A stretch of DNA of 21,626 nucleotides from CAZGSV01 sp964528605 (GCA_964528605.1 CAZGSV010000053.1:1-21626), one strand, 5' to 3'. Shown: positions 14,679 to 21,626, counted from the stretch's first letter. Numbers and translations: made by a program. The notes: generated by a model from the sequence alone, not told the origin.

Positions 14679-15332
14679 GTGAGCAAGTACCTAGGGCCCG
14701 TCTGCAAACTGTGCCGCAGAGAGGGCATGCAACTGTACCTGAAGGGGGAGCGCTGTTACTCGCCGAAGTGCCCCTTCCTCAAGCCGAGGCGGGACAGCCG
14801 CGCGACGGGTCCTTCGCCGCCCGGGCGGGGTCCGATCAAGTATCGCCCGCGGCCCACGGAGTACGGCACCCAACTGCGCCAGAAGCAGAAGGTGCGCCGC
14901 ATGTACGGGGTAATGGAGAGGCGGTTCAAGTCCTACTTCACGCGCGCGCAGACGCTGCCGGGCGTCACCGGCGCCAACTTGCTCATCCAACTGGAGCGGC
15001 GCTTGGACAACGTGGTGTATCGGGCAGGGCTGGCGGTTTCTCGCCGGCAGGCCCGTGAACTGGTGGCGCACCGCCATTTCACCGTTGACGGTCGCATAGT
15101 CACCATTCCCTCGTATCAGGTGAAGGCGGGTCAAGTGGTCGAGGTGGCCGCCGGTTCCGCGAGCAAGGATGCCTTGAAGCAGATACGTCAGCAGGCTTCG
15201 GCGCGGCCCGTGCCTCGCTGGCTGATGGTGGAGGAGGGCGCTTTGCGCGTCACCGTGGTGGCTCTGCCCTCGCGAGAGGACATTCAGGAGCCCATGGACG
15301 AGCAGTTGATCGTGAACTTCTACTCTCGTTAG
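14679..15332 (+). CDS. rpsD: 30S ribosomal protein S4, zinc-binding form
   Basis: This 217-residue protein keeps four N-terminal Cys (C9, C12, C26, C31) that should bind zinc, then the RRMYGVMERRFKSYF segment and an S4 RNA-binding domain (LERRLDNVVYRAGLAVSRRQ). S4 starts 30S assembly, helps form the mRNA entry tunnel with S3 and S5, and represses the alpha operon in E. coli. It sits between rpsK and rpoA, as in Gram-positive-type clusters lacking the E. coli split. The GTG at 14679 follows GGAGGT at 14663-14668. Confidence 0.96.
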   Translation: MSKYLGPVCKLCRREGMQLYLKGERCYSPKCPFLKPRRDSRATGPSPPGRGPIKYRPRPTEYGTQLRQKQKVRRMYGVMERRFKSYFTRAQTLPGVTGANLLIQLERRLDNVVYRAGLAVSRRQARELVAHRHFTVDGRIVTIPSYQVKAGQVVEVAAGSASKDALKQIRQQASARPVPRWLMVEEGALRVTVVALPSREDIQEPMDEQLIVNFYSR

Positions 15333-15341
15333 TGAGTGGTC

Positions 15342-15347
15342 AGGAGG
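15342..15347 (+). promoter_or_regulatory. Ribosome binding site that selects the rpoA start
   Basis: AGGAGG is followed by an 8-base spacer and GTG at 15356. It argues against the longer GTG at 15332, which would lie upstream of this site. Confidence 0.75.
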
Positions 15348-15355
15348 CGAGCGGA

Positions 15356-16330
15356 GTGTTGATGCTCGGTTTTCATAAACCCATGGTGACCTGTGTGGCG
15401 CACGACGGCGCGCGCTACGCTAAGTACGCCATCAGCCCCTTGGAGCGCGGCTTCGGCGCGACTCTGGGCAATTCGCTGCGGCGGGTGCTGCTCTCGTTCG
15501 TGTCGGGCGCGGCCATCACCGAGGTGAAGATCGAGGGCGTGCGGCACGAGTTCAGCACCATCCCCGGGGTCTACGAGGATGTCATGGAGATCACCTTGAA
15601 CCTGAAGGAGGTCGCCATCAAGGTTGACGAGCAGGTGTACCCCGACCCGGAGGAGCCGATAACCGTCCGCCTCGAGGCTTCCGGCAAAGGGCGCGTGCTG
15701 GCGGCTGACCTGCGCGTGCCCGCCGGGGTGACCGTGGTCAACCCCGAGCACTACCTCTGCTCGATCACCGAGGAAGAGGGCTCGATCGCCATGGAGATGG
15801 TGGTGCGGCGCGGGCGGGGCTATGCGCCCGTGGAGCAGAAGCCGCATCAGGACTCGAGGCCCATCGGCACCATTCCCATAGACGCCATCTTCACCCCCAC
15901 GCGCAAGGTGTCCTTTGTGGTGGAGCCCTGCCGCATGGGGGAGCGCACGGATCTGGATCGCCTGGTGCTCGAGGTCTGGACCAGCGGCACGGTAAGGCCC
16001 GACGAGGCCATCACCTCCGCGGCCACCTGGCTGGACGCCTACCTCCGCTCCTTGTTCGAGCTGCCCACCGAGGTGGTGGAGGAGATTGAGGAGAAGCCGG
16101 GCGAGCGCGAGGAGGGTGCCGAGTTACTCGAGCGCAAGATCACCGCGATGGAGTTCAGCACGCGCACGCTGAACTGCCTGCGGCGCGAGCGCATCGACAC
16201 CTTGGGAGAGTTGGTGCAGAAGACCGAGGCCGAGCTGCTTGCCATCAAGAACTTCGGCCAGAAGTCGCTCGGCGAGGTCATCGAGAAACTGGCCAAACTG
16301 GGGCTTGCGCTGCGCCAGCCGGCGGAGTAA
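15356..16330 (+). CDS. rpoA: DNA-directed RNA polymerase alpha subunit
   Basis: From the GTG at 15356 the protein is 324 residues. The N-terminal dimerisation domain has LERGFGATLGNSLRRVLLS. The acidic linker (about residues 238-258) leads to the C-terminal domain with TRTLNCLRRERIDTLGELV, where R270 corresponds to the E. coli UP-element-contacting R265. A GTG at 15332 in frame would add 8 residues and overlap the rpsD stop. AGGAGG at 15342-15347 with an 8-base spacer favours 15356, though the in-frame TTG 15359 and ATG 15362 cannot be excluded. Confidence 0.95.
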   Translation: MLMLGFHKPMVTCVAHDGARYAKYAISPLERGFGATLGNSLRRVLLSFVSGAAITEVKIEGVRHEFSTIPGVYEDVMEITLNLKEVAIKVDEQVYPDPEEPITVRLEASGKGRVLAADLRVPAGVTVVNPEHYLCSITEEEGSIAMEMVVRRGRGYAPVEQKPHQDSRPIGTIPIDAIFTPTRKVSFVVEPCRMGERTDLDRLVLEVWTSGTVRPDEAITSAATWLDAYLRSLFELPTEVVEEIEEKPGEREEGAELLERKITAMEFSTRTLNCLRRERIDTLGELVQKTEAELLAIKNFGQKSLGEVIEKLAKLGLALRQPAE

Positions 16331-16344
16331 GCGAGGTATTGCAG

Positions 16345-16698
16345 ATGCGGCATCTTGTTGATCATCGCAAACTGGGGCGGCCCACGGATCAGCGCCTGGC
16401 CATGTTGCGCCACCTGGTCAAGGGCCTGCTCTTGCACGGCAAGGTGGAGACCACTTTGGACCGCGCCAAGGAAGCGCGCCGGCTGGCGGAGAAGGTCATC
16501 AGCCGCGGGCGTGAGGACTCGGTGCACGCGCGCCGCCAGGCGCTGCGCCTGCTGAACGACCCTGGGCTGGTGAAGCATCTGTTCGAGGAGGTCGCCCCGC
16601 AGTACAGGGATCGCCCGGGTGGTTACACGCAGATCGTGCGCACGCGGCTGCGGCGCGGCGACGGCGCGCAGTTGGCGGTACTGAGATTGGTCGAGTAG
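16345..16698 (+). CDS. rplQ: 50S ribosomal protein L17
   Basis: This 117-residue protein opens MRHLVDHRKLGRPTDQRLAM, the standard L17 N-terminus, and has LLHGKVETTLDRAKEARRLAEKVI and the closing GGYTQIVRTRLRRGDGA. L17 lies at the exit-tunnel side of the 50S. A TTG at 16339 would add two residues; the ATG at 16345 matches the family and has GAGGT at 16333-16337. No cobalt-transporter ecf genes follow, unlike in Firmicutes. Confidence 0.96.
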   Translation: MRHLVDHRKLGRPTDQRLAMLRHLVKGLLLHGKVETTLDRAKEARRLAEKVISRGREDSVHARRQALRLLNDPGLVKHLFEEVAPQYRDRPGGYTQIVRTRLRRGDGAQLAVLRLVE

Positions 16699-16711
16699 AT
16701 GAGCGAGCGGG

Positions 16712-17491
16712 TTGCGCAACATCCTTGTGGTTCTGGAATACGACGGCACCGACTTCTGCGGGTTCCAGATACAGCGGAACGCGCCCACGGTGCAGGGCGC
16801 GCTGGAGGCGGCGCTGCAGGAGTTGACGCAGGCGCGCACGCGGGTGATTGGCGCCGGCCGGACGGACGCCGGAGTGCACGGGTACGCGCAGGTGATCAAT
16901 TACCATACCGAGGCGCGGATTCCCGTGGGGCGCTGGGCGGCCGCGCTCAACTCGGTGCTGCCGCGGTCAATAGCGGCGCAGGAGGCGCGGGTGGTGGCCG
17001 AGGACTTCCACGCGTGCAAGTGCGCGACCTCGAAGACGTACCTGTATCGGGTGCTCAACCGGCGCCAGCGCTCGCCGCTGGAGGAGCGTTACGCCCACCA
17101 CTGCGCGGCGCCTCTGGACTTGGAGACCATGCGAGAGGCGCTGGGGCATGTGCTGGGGAAGCACGATTTCTCCGCCTTCGCGCGGCGCGAGGCCGGCGAC
17201 CGGCGGTCGGCGGTGCGCACGGTGCTGCGGGCGGAGTGCTGGCGGCAAGAGGAAGTAGTGAATCTGCTGTTGCAGGCGGACGGTTTCTTGCATAAGATGG
17301 CGCGCTCGATTGTCGGCACGGTGCTGGCCGTGGGCGCGGGCGTGCGCTCGCCGGACGAGGTGAGCGAGTTGCTGCGCAGCGGCGAACGGGCGCGAGCTGG
17401 AACCACTGCCCCGCCGCAGGGCCTCTTCCTGGCGCAAGTGGAATACCGCTGCGAGCAGTTGCAGGCGTGCTTTGGGAGGAAGTTCGAGTGA
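16712..17491 (+). CDS. truA: tRNA pseudouridine(38-40) synthase TruA
   Basis: At 259 residues this fits TruA, which converts uridines 38-40 of the tRNA anticodon arm to pseudouridine. The catalytic aspartate is D52 in GAGRTDAGVHGYAQV. Other family motifs are LEYDGTDFCGFQIQ, TSKTYLYRV-type ATSKTYLYRV, and the DFSAFARREAGDRR and DGFLHKMARSIVGTVLAVG segments. The start is TTG at 16712, 13 bases after rplQ. The ribosome binding site is weak, and a GTG at 16727 is a less likely alternative because it would remove the first strand. Confidence 0.93.
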   Translation: MRNILVVLEYDGTDFCGFQIQRNAPTVQGALEAALQELTQARTRVIGAGRTDAGVHGYAQVINYHTEARIPVGRWAAALNSVLPRSIAAQEARVVAEDFHACKCATSKTYLYRVLNRRQRSPLEERYAHHCAAPLDLETMREALGHVLGKHDFSAFARREAGDRRSAVRTVLRAECWRQEEVVNLLLQADGFLHKMARSIVGTVLAVGAGVRSPDEVSELLRSGERARAGTTAPPQGLFLAQVEYRCEQLQACFGRKFE

Positions 17492-17922
17492 AGACTGCAG
17501 TGCCTAGGCTGGAGAGCATAACCCGCAAGTGGTATCTAGTGGATGCGGAGAACCAGGTGTTGGGCAGGATGGCGACGGAGGTCGCCAAGGTGCTCATGGG
17601 CAAGCACAAGCCGATTTTCACGCCGCACCTGGACACCGGGGACTTCGTGATCGTCACCAACGCGGCCAAGATAGCGGTGACCGGCCGCAAGATGACGGAC
17701 AAGATCTACTACTCGCACTCGAACTATCCGGGCGGCCTCAAGGCCGCGAGCCTGCGGCGCATGCTGGACAAGCACCCGGAGAAGGTCATCTATCATGCCG
17801 TGCGGGGGATGCTGCCGCACAACCGCCTCGGCCGTCAGATGCTGCGCAAACTTAAGGTGTACGCGGGTCCCGATCACCCGCACCAGGCGCAGCAGCCCGA
17901 GGCGCTGCGAACGAACCACTGA
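17488..17922 (+). CDS. rplM: 50S ribosomal protein L13
   Basis: The 144-residue product has the L13 landmarks: RKWYLVDAENQVLGRMATEV, VTNAAKIAVTGRKMTDKIYY, and the closing GMLPHNRLGRQMLRKLKVYA. L13 is an early 50S assembly protein. The frame runs upstream into truA; the GTG at 17488 is chosen because of GGAGGA at about 17475-17480 and the 4-base GTGA overlap with the truA stop. Confidence 0.96.
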   Translation: MKTAVPRLESITRKWYLVDAENQVLGRMATEVAKVLMGKHKPIFTPHLDTGDFVIVTNAAKIAVTGRKMTDKIYYSHSNYPGGLKAASLRRMLDKHPEKVIYHAVRGMLPHNRLGRQMLRKLKVYAGPDHPHQAQQPEALRTNH

Positions 17923-17925
17923 AGC

Positions 17926-17931
17926 GGAGGT
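17926..17931 (+). promoter_or_regulatory. Ribosome binding site for the TTG start of rpsI
   Basis: GGAGGT lies 8 bases before TTG at 17940. It supports this rare start codon on a ribosomal protein gene. Confidence 0.75.
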
Positions 17932-17939
17932 CGCTGACT

Positions 17940-18335
17940 TTGGCTGAGGACAAGACCTACTACGGCACCGGGCACCGCAAGACCGCCATCGCGCGCGTGT
18001 GGCTGAAGCCGGGGGAAGGCCACCTGTACGTCAACGGGCGCGACGGGCGCGACTACTTTGCCCAGGAGAAGCTCTTCCGCGTGGTGATGCAGCCCCTAAC
18101 GCTGACGGGACACGAGGGGCAGTTTGACGTAGTGGTCCATGCCACCGGAGGAGGGCCCGTTGCACAGGCGGAGGCCGTGCGACACGGCATGGCGCGGGCC
18201 TTGCTCGAGTTCAACGAGGAGTTGCGCCTGCCGCTGAAGCACGCGGGTTACCTAACCCGCGACCCCCGCGCGAAAGAGCGCAAGAAGTGGGGTCACAAGC
18301 GCGCCCGGCGCGGCTTCCAGTTCACCAAGCGTTAG
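17940..18335 (+). CDS. rpsI: 30S ribosomal protein S9
   Basis: This 131-residue protein begins AEDKTYYGTGHRKTAIARVW and ends KKWGHKRARRGFQFTKR, the C-terminal tail that touches P-site tRNA. S9 normally pairs with rplM in one operon, as here. The TTG at 17940 is well supported by GGAGGT at 17926-17931 with an 8-base spacer. It is the last gene of the + strand run. Confidence 0.96.
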   Translation: MAEDKTYYGTGHRKTAIARVWLKPGEGHLYVNGRDGRDYFAQEKLFRVVMQPLTLTGHEGQFDVVVHATGGGPVAQAEAVRHGMARALLEFNEELRLPLKHAGYLTRDPRAKERKKWGHKRARRGFQFTKR

Positions 18336-18348
18336 GCTTCTCGCCGCC

Positions 18349-18364
18349 GCGCTGACGCCAGCGC
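18349..18364. terminator. Possible bidirectional hairpin terminator between convergent genes
   Basis: GCGCTG (18349-18354), a 4-base loop, then CAGCGC (18359-18364) is a perfect 6-bp stem placed in the 29 bases between the rpsI stop and the minus-strand hydrolase stop. It sits where a terminator for both is expected. No T-rich run follows on either strand, so it is not a classic intrinsic terminator. Confidence 0.35.
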
Positions 18365-19948
18365 TCAGAGCAGTCCAAGGCGAGCCAGATCGGCTTGCGC
18401 CTGTTGCTCGAGGGCTTCGACCAACGGGGCCAGTTCCGCTTCCCTGTTCGCCTGTGCCTGGCTGTCCCAAGCGCGCGGGTCGGCCACAGCGTCGGCCAGC
18501 ACCACCCCGTCCATGTCTCGCGGCGCGATGCCGAGTGCGCTGAGCACGGTGGGCGCAATGTCGCAGAGACGCGCGGGATAGTCGCTGGTGACACCGGTGC
18601 GGACGCCCGGGCCGGCGATGATGAGGGGCACATGTTGGGTCCCCCAAGTGGCGGTGTTGTGGCGGCCGCGAGAGCCGGGAGCCTTCGGCTTTGACCCCCA
18701 CATGGTGTTCTCAGCGGAGAAGACGCTCACGTCCGGGCCGTTGGGGCAGGCGTAGGTGTCAGCCAGGAACTGATAGGCGGCGACCGCCTGGGGCGAGGCC
18801 TTGGGGCCGATGGGCTCCGCGAGTTCGAAGCGGTAGCGGTTGCCCTGGCGCACCTTGTAGAAAGCGGCGTGGACGTCGGGGACGCGCTGCGCGGCGATGG
18901 CCAGCGCGACTTCACGGGCGCGCGAGGGGTCGGGGAGCCAGAGATGCTGGTCGCCGCCTTTGCCCTGGGGTTTCAGACCGGCCTGGAGCATGGCGACGTT
19001 GATCACCGAGCGTGGTATGGCGTGCGCATCCGGGATCATCCCGTGGTCGGAAGTGACAACCCAGACGGTCTCGTCGTAGAGGCCCAGGCTTTTGTAGAGC
19101 GCGACCAGGCGGCCGATCTGCGCGTCTGCGTTCTGCACCGCGCCCCGCATCACTTCGGGGGCGGTGATGCCGCCGCTCTGATGGCCGGCACCGTCGGTCT
19201 GCGGGAGGTTGACCATCAGCAGCGTCGGCTGCGCCTCGCGCACCAGAGCCAGGGTCATTTCCATCGCTACTTGATCAGGGTCGCGCCTGGGAGTGGCGTA
19301 CAGGCGCTGCACCGCTTCCAACACCGTCTGGGGGGGCAAGTGGCCTGGTACCCCCATGTTCTCCAAGGTGAGCATAGGCATTTGTGGGCGTGGGCCGCCA
19401 CCCTTGGGAGCCTTGGGCTGGTGCGGGGTGAAGGCTATGTAATCGGCGGTGTCGGCACCCAGGGAGGCAACGGCGTAGAACTTGACGGAGCCCACGGCGG
19501 CCGCCACGGCGTCCGGCTCCGCCTTCTTGAGCAGGCCAGCGATGGTGGGCGCGCCGGAGCGGGCGATGAGTTCGGCGTACTCGCCGGAAACGATCGGCTC
19601 CCAGGCCGTGGGCTGAACGCGCCGGCCGGTTTCAGGATCGCGCCAGCCGAAGCCGATGACTCCCGTGGTCTTGGGCAGGCAGCCGCTGGCGATGGTGAGG
19701 TGGCCGGGGGGAGTGTTGTTGATCAGATGGCCGGTCCAGGCGCGGCGATAGGAGACGCCTTCGCGTGCCAGTTGCTCGATGGCGGGCATGGAGCCGAGTT
19801 GCAGGTAGTCCGCCCGGCAAGCGTCAATCACCACGATCACCGCTCGTTTGGCCTGCGCTTGCGCCGCGGCCGGAGTCGCCGCGCAAGAGGTGAAGGCCGC
19901 GAGTATCAGTGCGACGAGCAGGAGCGAGGGTATACGCGCTCTGGACAT
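18365..19948 (-). CDS. Secreted alkaline-phosphatase-superfamily hydrolase (type I phosphodiesterase / nucleotide pyrophosphatase-like)
   Basis: This 527-residue protein starts with a signal peptide (SRARIPSLLLVALILAAF, then SCAATPAAAQA), so it is exported. The Cys at 22 is only a poor lipobox fit, so a lipoprotein is uncertain. The metal-ligand set of the alkaline phosphatase superfamily is complete: D42 (VIDACRADY), T79 as the nucleophile (NNTPPGHLT), D252 and H256 (TDGAGHQ), D301 and H302 (SDHGM), and H430 (GRHNT). It should cleave phosphomonoesters or phosphodiesters; the substrate is unknown. The minus-strand ATG at 19948 has GGGGGG (19958-19963). It converges on rpsI with 29 bases between stops. 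Confidence 0.86.
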   Translation of the reverse strand: MSRARIPSLLLVALILAAFTSCAATPAAAQAQAKRAVIVVIDACRADYLQLGSMPAIEQLAREGVSYRRAWTGHLINNTPPGHLTIASGCLPKTTGVIGFGWRDPETGRRVQPTAWEPIVSGEYAELIARSGAPTIAGLLKKAEPDAVAAAVGSVKFYAVASLGADTADYIAFTPHQPKAPKGGGPRPQMPMLTLENMGVPGHLPPQTVLEAVQRLYATPRRDPDQVAMEMTLALVREAQPTLLMVNLPQTDGAGHQSGGITAPEVMRGAVQNADAQIGRLVALYKSLGLYDETVWVVTSDHGMIPDAHAIPRSVINVAMLQAGLKPQGKGGDQHLWLPDPSRAREVALAIAAQRVPDVHAAFYKVRQGNRYRFELAEPIGPKASPQAVAAYQFLADTYACPNGPDVSVFSAENTMWGSKPKAPGSRGRHNTATWGTQHVPLIIAGPGVRTGVTSDYPARLCDIAPTVLSALGIAPRDMDGVVLADAVADPRAWDSQAQANREAELAPLVEALEQQAQADLARLGLL

Positions 19949-20003
19949 TGTCCGCTACCCCCCTGCAAAGAGTTGCTTGTTATTAGTGACGAGGGGGGGC
20001 GCC

Positions 20004-20018
20004 TTCCGGTTCACGGAA
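20004..20018. repeat. Short inverted repeat in the divergent intergenic region
   Basis: TTCCG, a 5-base loop, then CGGAA. It lies between the minus-strand hydrolase and the lipoprotein gene. It could be an operator or chance. Confidence 0.35.
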
Positions 20019-20033
20019 AGCGGCCTGTTCCGT

Positions 20034-20053
20034 GGGAAAGGTTGGACTTTCCC
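20034..20053. repeat. Perfect 7-bp inverted repeat upstream of the lipoprotein gene
   Basis: GGGAAAG (20034-20040), a 6-base loop, then CTTTCCC (20047-20053). It lies 37 bases before the GTG at 20091 in the only gap over 100 bases in the window. It may be an RNA hairpin in the leader or an operator. I could not identify convincing -35/-10 boxes around it. Confidence 0.45.
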
Positions 20054-20090
20054 CAGGGACACGCCTGTGGCAAGATGGGAGGGTAGCGGG

Positions 20091-20525
20091 GTGAGCGAGA
20101 TGACGCGAATGCTGGCGGTTCTAGTTCTGGGGTTGCTGGTGCTGGGCTGCGGGAGCCTGAACCCCTACCCGCGCGATCAGAACTACCGCGTGACCTTGCA
20201 GATAGCGGACCAGAACGGCGACCCGCTGGAGGGGGCGGCGGTGTGGATTGATGAGAACCTGATGGACCAGCGTTCCGAGGCGACGTTCTCCACCATGGGC
20301 GCGGGCTATCCGAACGAGTGGCAGGGCTGGAAGTACAACTTCGCGAGCCCGACGCTCAAGGTGACGATTGACTACGACGGCGACACGGACGAGGTGGGCG
20401 TGATCGTCTCCAAGGTGGGCTATCACACCGAGCGCTTCTGGTGGGACGTGGGGGAACAGGAGGACACCGCACTCTTCCGGCGGGTGGTCATTCTGGAGCC
20501 GCTGTTGCCCGGCGCGTGGAAATGA
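20091..20525 (+). CDS. Small predicted lipoprotein with a carboxypeptidase-regulatory-like beta domain
   Basis: From the GTG at 20091 the protein is 144 residues, and GGGAGGG at 20077-20083 lies 7 bases before it. ATG codons at 20100 and 20109 are in frame but less well spaced. The hydrophobic N-terminus LAVLVLGLLVLGCGS gives a lipobox-like VLGC with Cys at residue 20. The rest is mainly beta-rich: RVTLQIADQNGDPLEGAAVW resembles the start of CarboxypepD_reg-like surface domains. I do not recognise a specific family. It is transcribed away from the phosphatase gene and converges on the kinase gene. Confidence 0.72.
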   Translation: MSEMTRMLAVLVLGLLVLGCGSLNPYPRDQNYRVTLQIADQNGDPLEGAAVWIDENLMDQRSEATFSTMGAGYPNEWQGWKYNFASPTLKVTIDYDGDTDEVGVIVSKVGYHTERFWWDVGEQEDTALFRRVVILEPLLPGAWK

Positions 20526-20566
20526 GCCGCCGAGAAGGCGCGCGCCGCCAGCGTGGGGGGCTGGGG

Positions 20567-21469
20567 CTAAAGCCCGGCTAGGCGGTAGGCGGCCCCGCGA
20601 CCAGGCAGCCCTGCGATGGCGCCGCGGGCCTTCAGGCTGAGGGCGGCGGTGGCCGCAGCGAGGCGCGCGGCCTGAGGCGGGGGCATCCCGAGCGCTAAGG
20701 CATGAAGGAAGGCGCCGTCGAAGGCGTCGCCCGCCCCGGTGCTGTCCACCACGCGCGCGGGAAACGCCGCAACGTGCTCCTTGCTGCCCTGATAGCCAAG
20801 CCAGCAGCCGTTGGCGCCATGCTTGACGGCCACAATGGCGACCCCGAGTTTCCAGAAGCGGTCAATGGCGCGGCGCGGATCGGCGGTTCCCGCCAGAACC
20901 AGCGTGTCCTCGGGGGCGGAGGGCAGAACGACATCGAGGCAGGGGACGATCTCGGCGAAGGCGGCCCGGGCCTCCTCCGCGGACCAGAGCCTGGGGCGGA
21001 AGTTGGGATCGAAACTGGTGAGCAGGCCGAGGTTCTTGGCCTGGCGGTAGGCGTGCGCCACGCACTTACGCGCCGAGGGGGACAACGCCTGAGTTATGCC
21101 GGAGGAATGGAGGGCGCGAGCGCGGGCGAGGTAGCGGCGGCTGAGGTCGCTGCGGCGCAGAGCGGAAGCGGCGGAGCCGCGGCGGTAGTAGTGGAACTCC
21201 CTCTCGCCCGCGGGGGTAGTGCTGATGAAGTAGATGCCGTTGAAGCCGGGCACGCGCCGCACGGCGTCGAGGTTGATGCCCTCGCGCCGCCAGGAGGCGA
21301 GTAGGAACTCGGCAAAGGGGTCGTCGCCCACGCGGGTGAGGTAGCCGCAGCGGCTGCCGAGCCGCGAGGCGGCGACCAGGCAGTTGAGCGTGTCGCCGCC
21401 GAAGGTGCGGGTGAAGCCTTGCGTGGGGGCCTCGTAGCTAAGGGGCTGGCGCGAGCAGAACTCGACCAT
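20567..21469 (-). CDS. kdgK: PfkB-family sugar kinase, probable 2-keto-3-deoxygluconate kinase; N-terminus probably starts further upstream
   Basis: The 300 residues from the ATG at 21469 hold both PfkB signatures: GGDTLN at residues 24-29 and DSTGAGDAFDG at 242-252, with D248 as catalytic base. FHYYRRGSAASAL, SSGITQALSP and SFDPNFRPRLW match KDG kinases, which phosphorylate 2-keto-3-deoxygluconate in sugar-acid degradation. Other ribokinase-like substrates remain possible. Upstream of the ATG the frame reads FDLISLGEC, the usual PfkB first strand, with no stop before the window edge and no ATG, GTG or TTG. A CTG at 21518-21520 with GGGAGGG 9 bases before it is the likely true start; the conservative ATG is listed. 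Confidence 0.88.
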   Translation of the reverse strand: MVEFCSRQPLSYEAPTQGFTRTFGGDTLNCLVAASRLGSRCGYLTRVGDDPFAEFLLASWRREGINLDAVRRVPGFNGIYFISTTPAGEREFHYYRRGSAASALRRSDLSRRYLARARALHSSGITQALSPSARKCVAHAYRQAKNLGLLTSFDPNFRPRLWSAEEARAAFAEIVPCLDVVLPSAPEDTLVLAGTADPRRAIDRFWKLGVAIVAVKHGANGCWLGYQGSKEHVAAFPARVVDSTGAGDAFDGAFLHALALGMPPPQAARLAAATAALSLKARGAIAGLPGRGAAYRLAGL

Positions 21470-21516
21470 GCACTCCCCGAGGGAGATGAGGTCGAAGTCG
21501 GGCTGGGGGCTCCGTT

Positions 21517-21626
21517 TCAGGCCTGCTCGCCCTCCCGCGGCGGCGGGCCGCCGATGCGTTGCTCGGCCTCGCGCACGGCCAGGAGGAGGCGGCGCACCTT
21601 GTCCGGGTCCTTCTTGCCGATGCGGG
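21517..21626 (-). CDS. C-terminal end of an unidentified minus-strand protein (partial)
   Basis: The stop (TGA, minus strand) is at 21517-21519. The 35 codons before it, up to the window edge, read RIGKKDPDKVRRLLLAVREA, then EQRIGGPPPREGEQA. This looks like a real coding end: a charged, probably helical segment and then a Pro/Gly tail. I cannot name the family. Its stop overlaps the CTG proposed as the start of the kinase gene (CTGA), so the two are likely one operon. Confidence 0.5.
   Translation of the reverse strand, partial: RIGKKDPDKVRRLLLAVREAEQRIGGPPPREGEQA

Noticed and set aside
19973..20076. Promoter-like words (TTGCTT, TTGGAC, minus-strand TAATAA)
   Set aside because: No pair has acceptable -35/-10 spacing and sequence on either strand, so none is called.
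18869..20086. + strand open frame of 405 codons opposite the hydrolase
   Set aside because: The minus-strand protein has a signal peptide and a complete metal-ligand set; the + frame has neither.
20564..20575. GGGC-TAAA-GCCC hairpin at the lipoprotein/kinase convergence
   Set aside because: The stem is only 4 bp, overlaps the kinase stop codon and has no T-run, so I do not call it a terminator.

Overview
This 21.6 kb window is a bacterial S10-spc-alpha ribosomal protein supercluster, read on the + strand from position 1 to about 18.3 kb, followed by a short unrelated tail. The DNA is strongly GC-rich, and the + strand is visibly G-rich over the ribosomal genes. GTG and TTG starts outnumber ATG. 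S14, S4, L36, L24 and adenylate kinase all keep zinc-type Cys motifs. The gene order (tuf then S10, spc, secY-adk-map-infA-rpmJ-rpsM-rpsK-rpsD-rpoA-rplQ, then truA-rplM-rpsI) fits a high-GC bacterium of the Terrabacteria kind, for example Armatimonadota, Chloroflexota or a relative. That placement is a guess from layout and base composition only.

Layout: the tail of tuf (1-59); the S10 block rpsJ-rplC-rplD-rplW-rplB-rpsS-rplV-rpsC-rplP-rpmC-rpsQ (95-5098); an inserted EF-G-like GTPase gene (5102-7180); the spc block rplN-rplX-rplE-rpsN-rpsH-rplF-rplR-rpmD-rplO-secY (7212-12060); adk-map-infA-rpmJ (12057-13854); the alpha block rpsM-rpsK-rpsD-rpoA-rplQ (13866-16698); and truA-rplM-rpsI (16712-18335). 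No gap among these genes exceeds about 35 bases, and many neighbours overlap. They probably form one very long, translationally coupled transcription unit that makes ribosomal proteins, the SecY channel, RNA polymerase alpha, IF-1, adenylate kinase, methionine aminopeptidase and tRNA pseudouridine synthase together.

Two departures from the canonical order stand out. First, rpsE (S5), normally between rplR and rpmD, is absent: L18 and L30 are 14 bases apart and S5 is nowhere else in the window. Second, a complete EF-G-like GTPase of the EF-G-2 type, with changes in the G1 and G3 motifs, sits exactly at the S10/spc boundary.

After a convergent junction near 18.35 kb the content changes: a secreted alkaline-phosphatase-superfamily hydrolase (minus strand), a divergent small lipoprotein gene, a PfkB-family kinase resembling 2-keto-3-deoxygluconate kinase (minus strand, apparently with a non-standard start), and the last 35 codons of an unidentified minus-strand gene at the right edge. 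I saw no mobile element, CRISPR array, tRNA or rRNA, and no clear new multi-gene system. The real oddities are the missing rpsE, the GTPase insertion and the kinase start.
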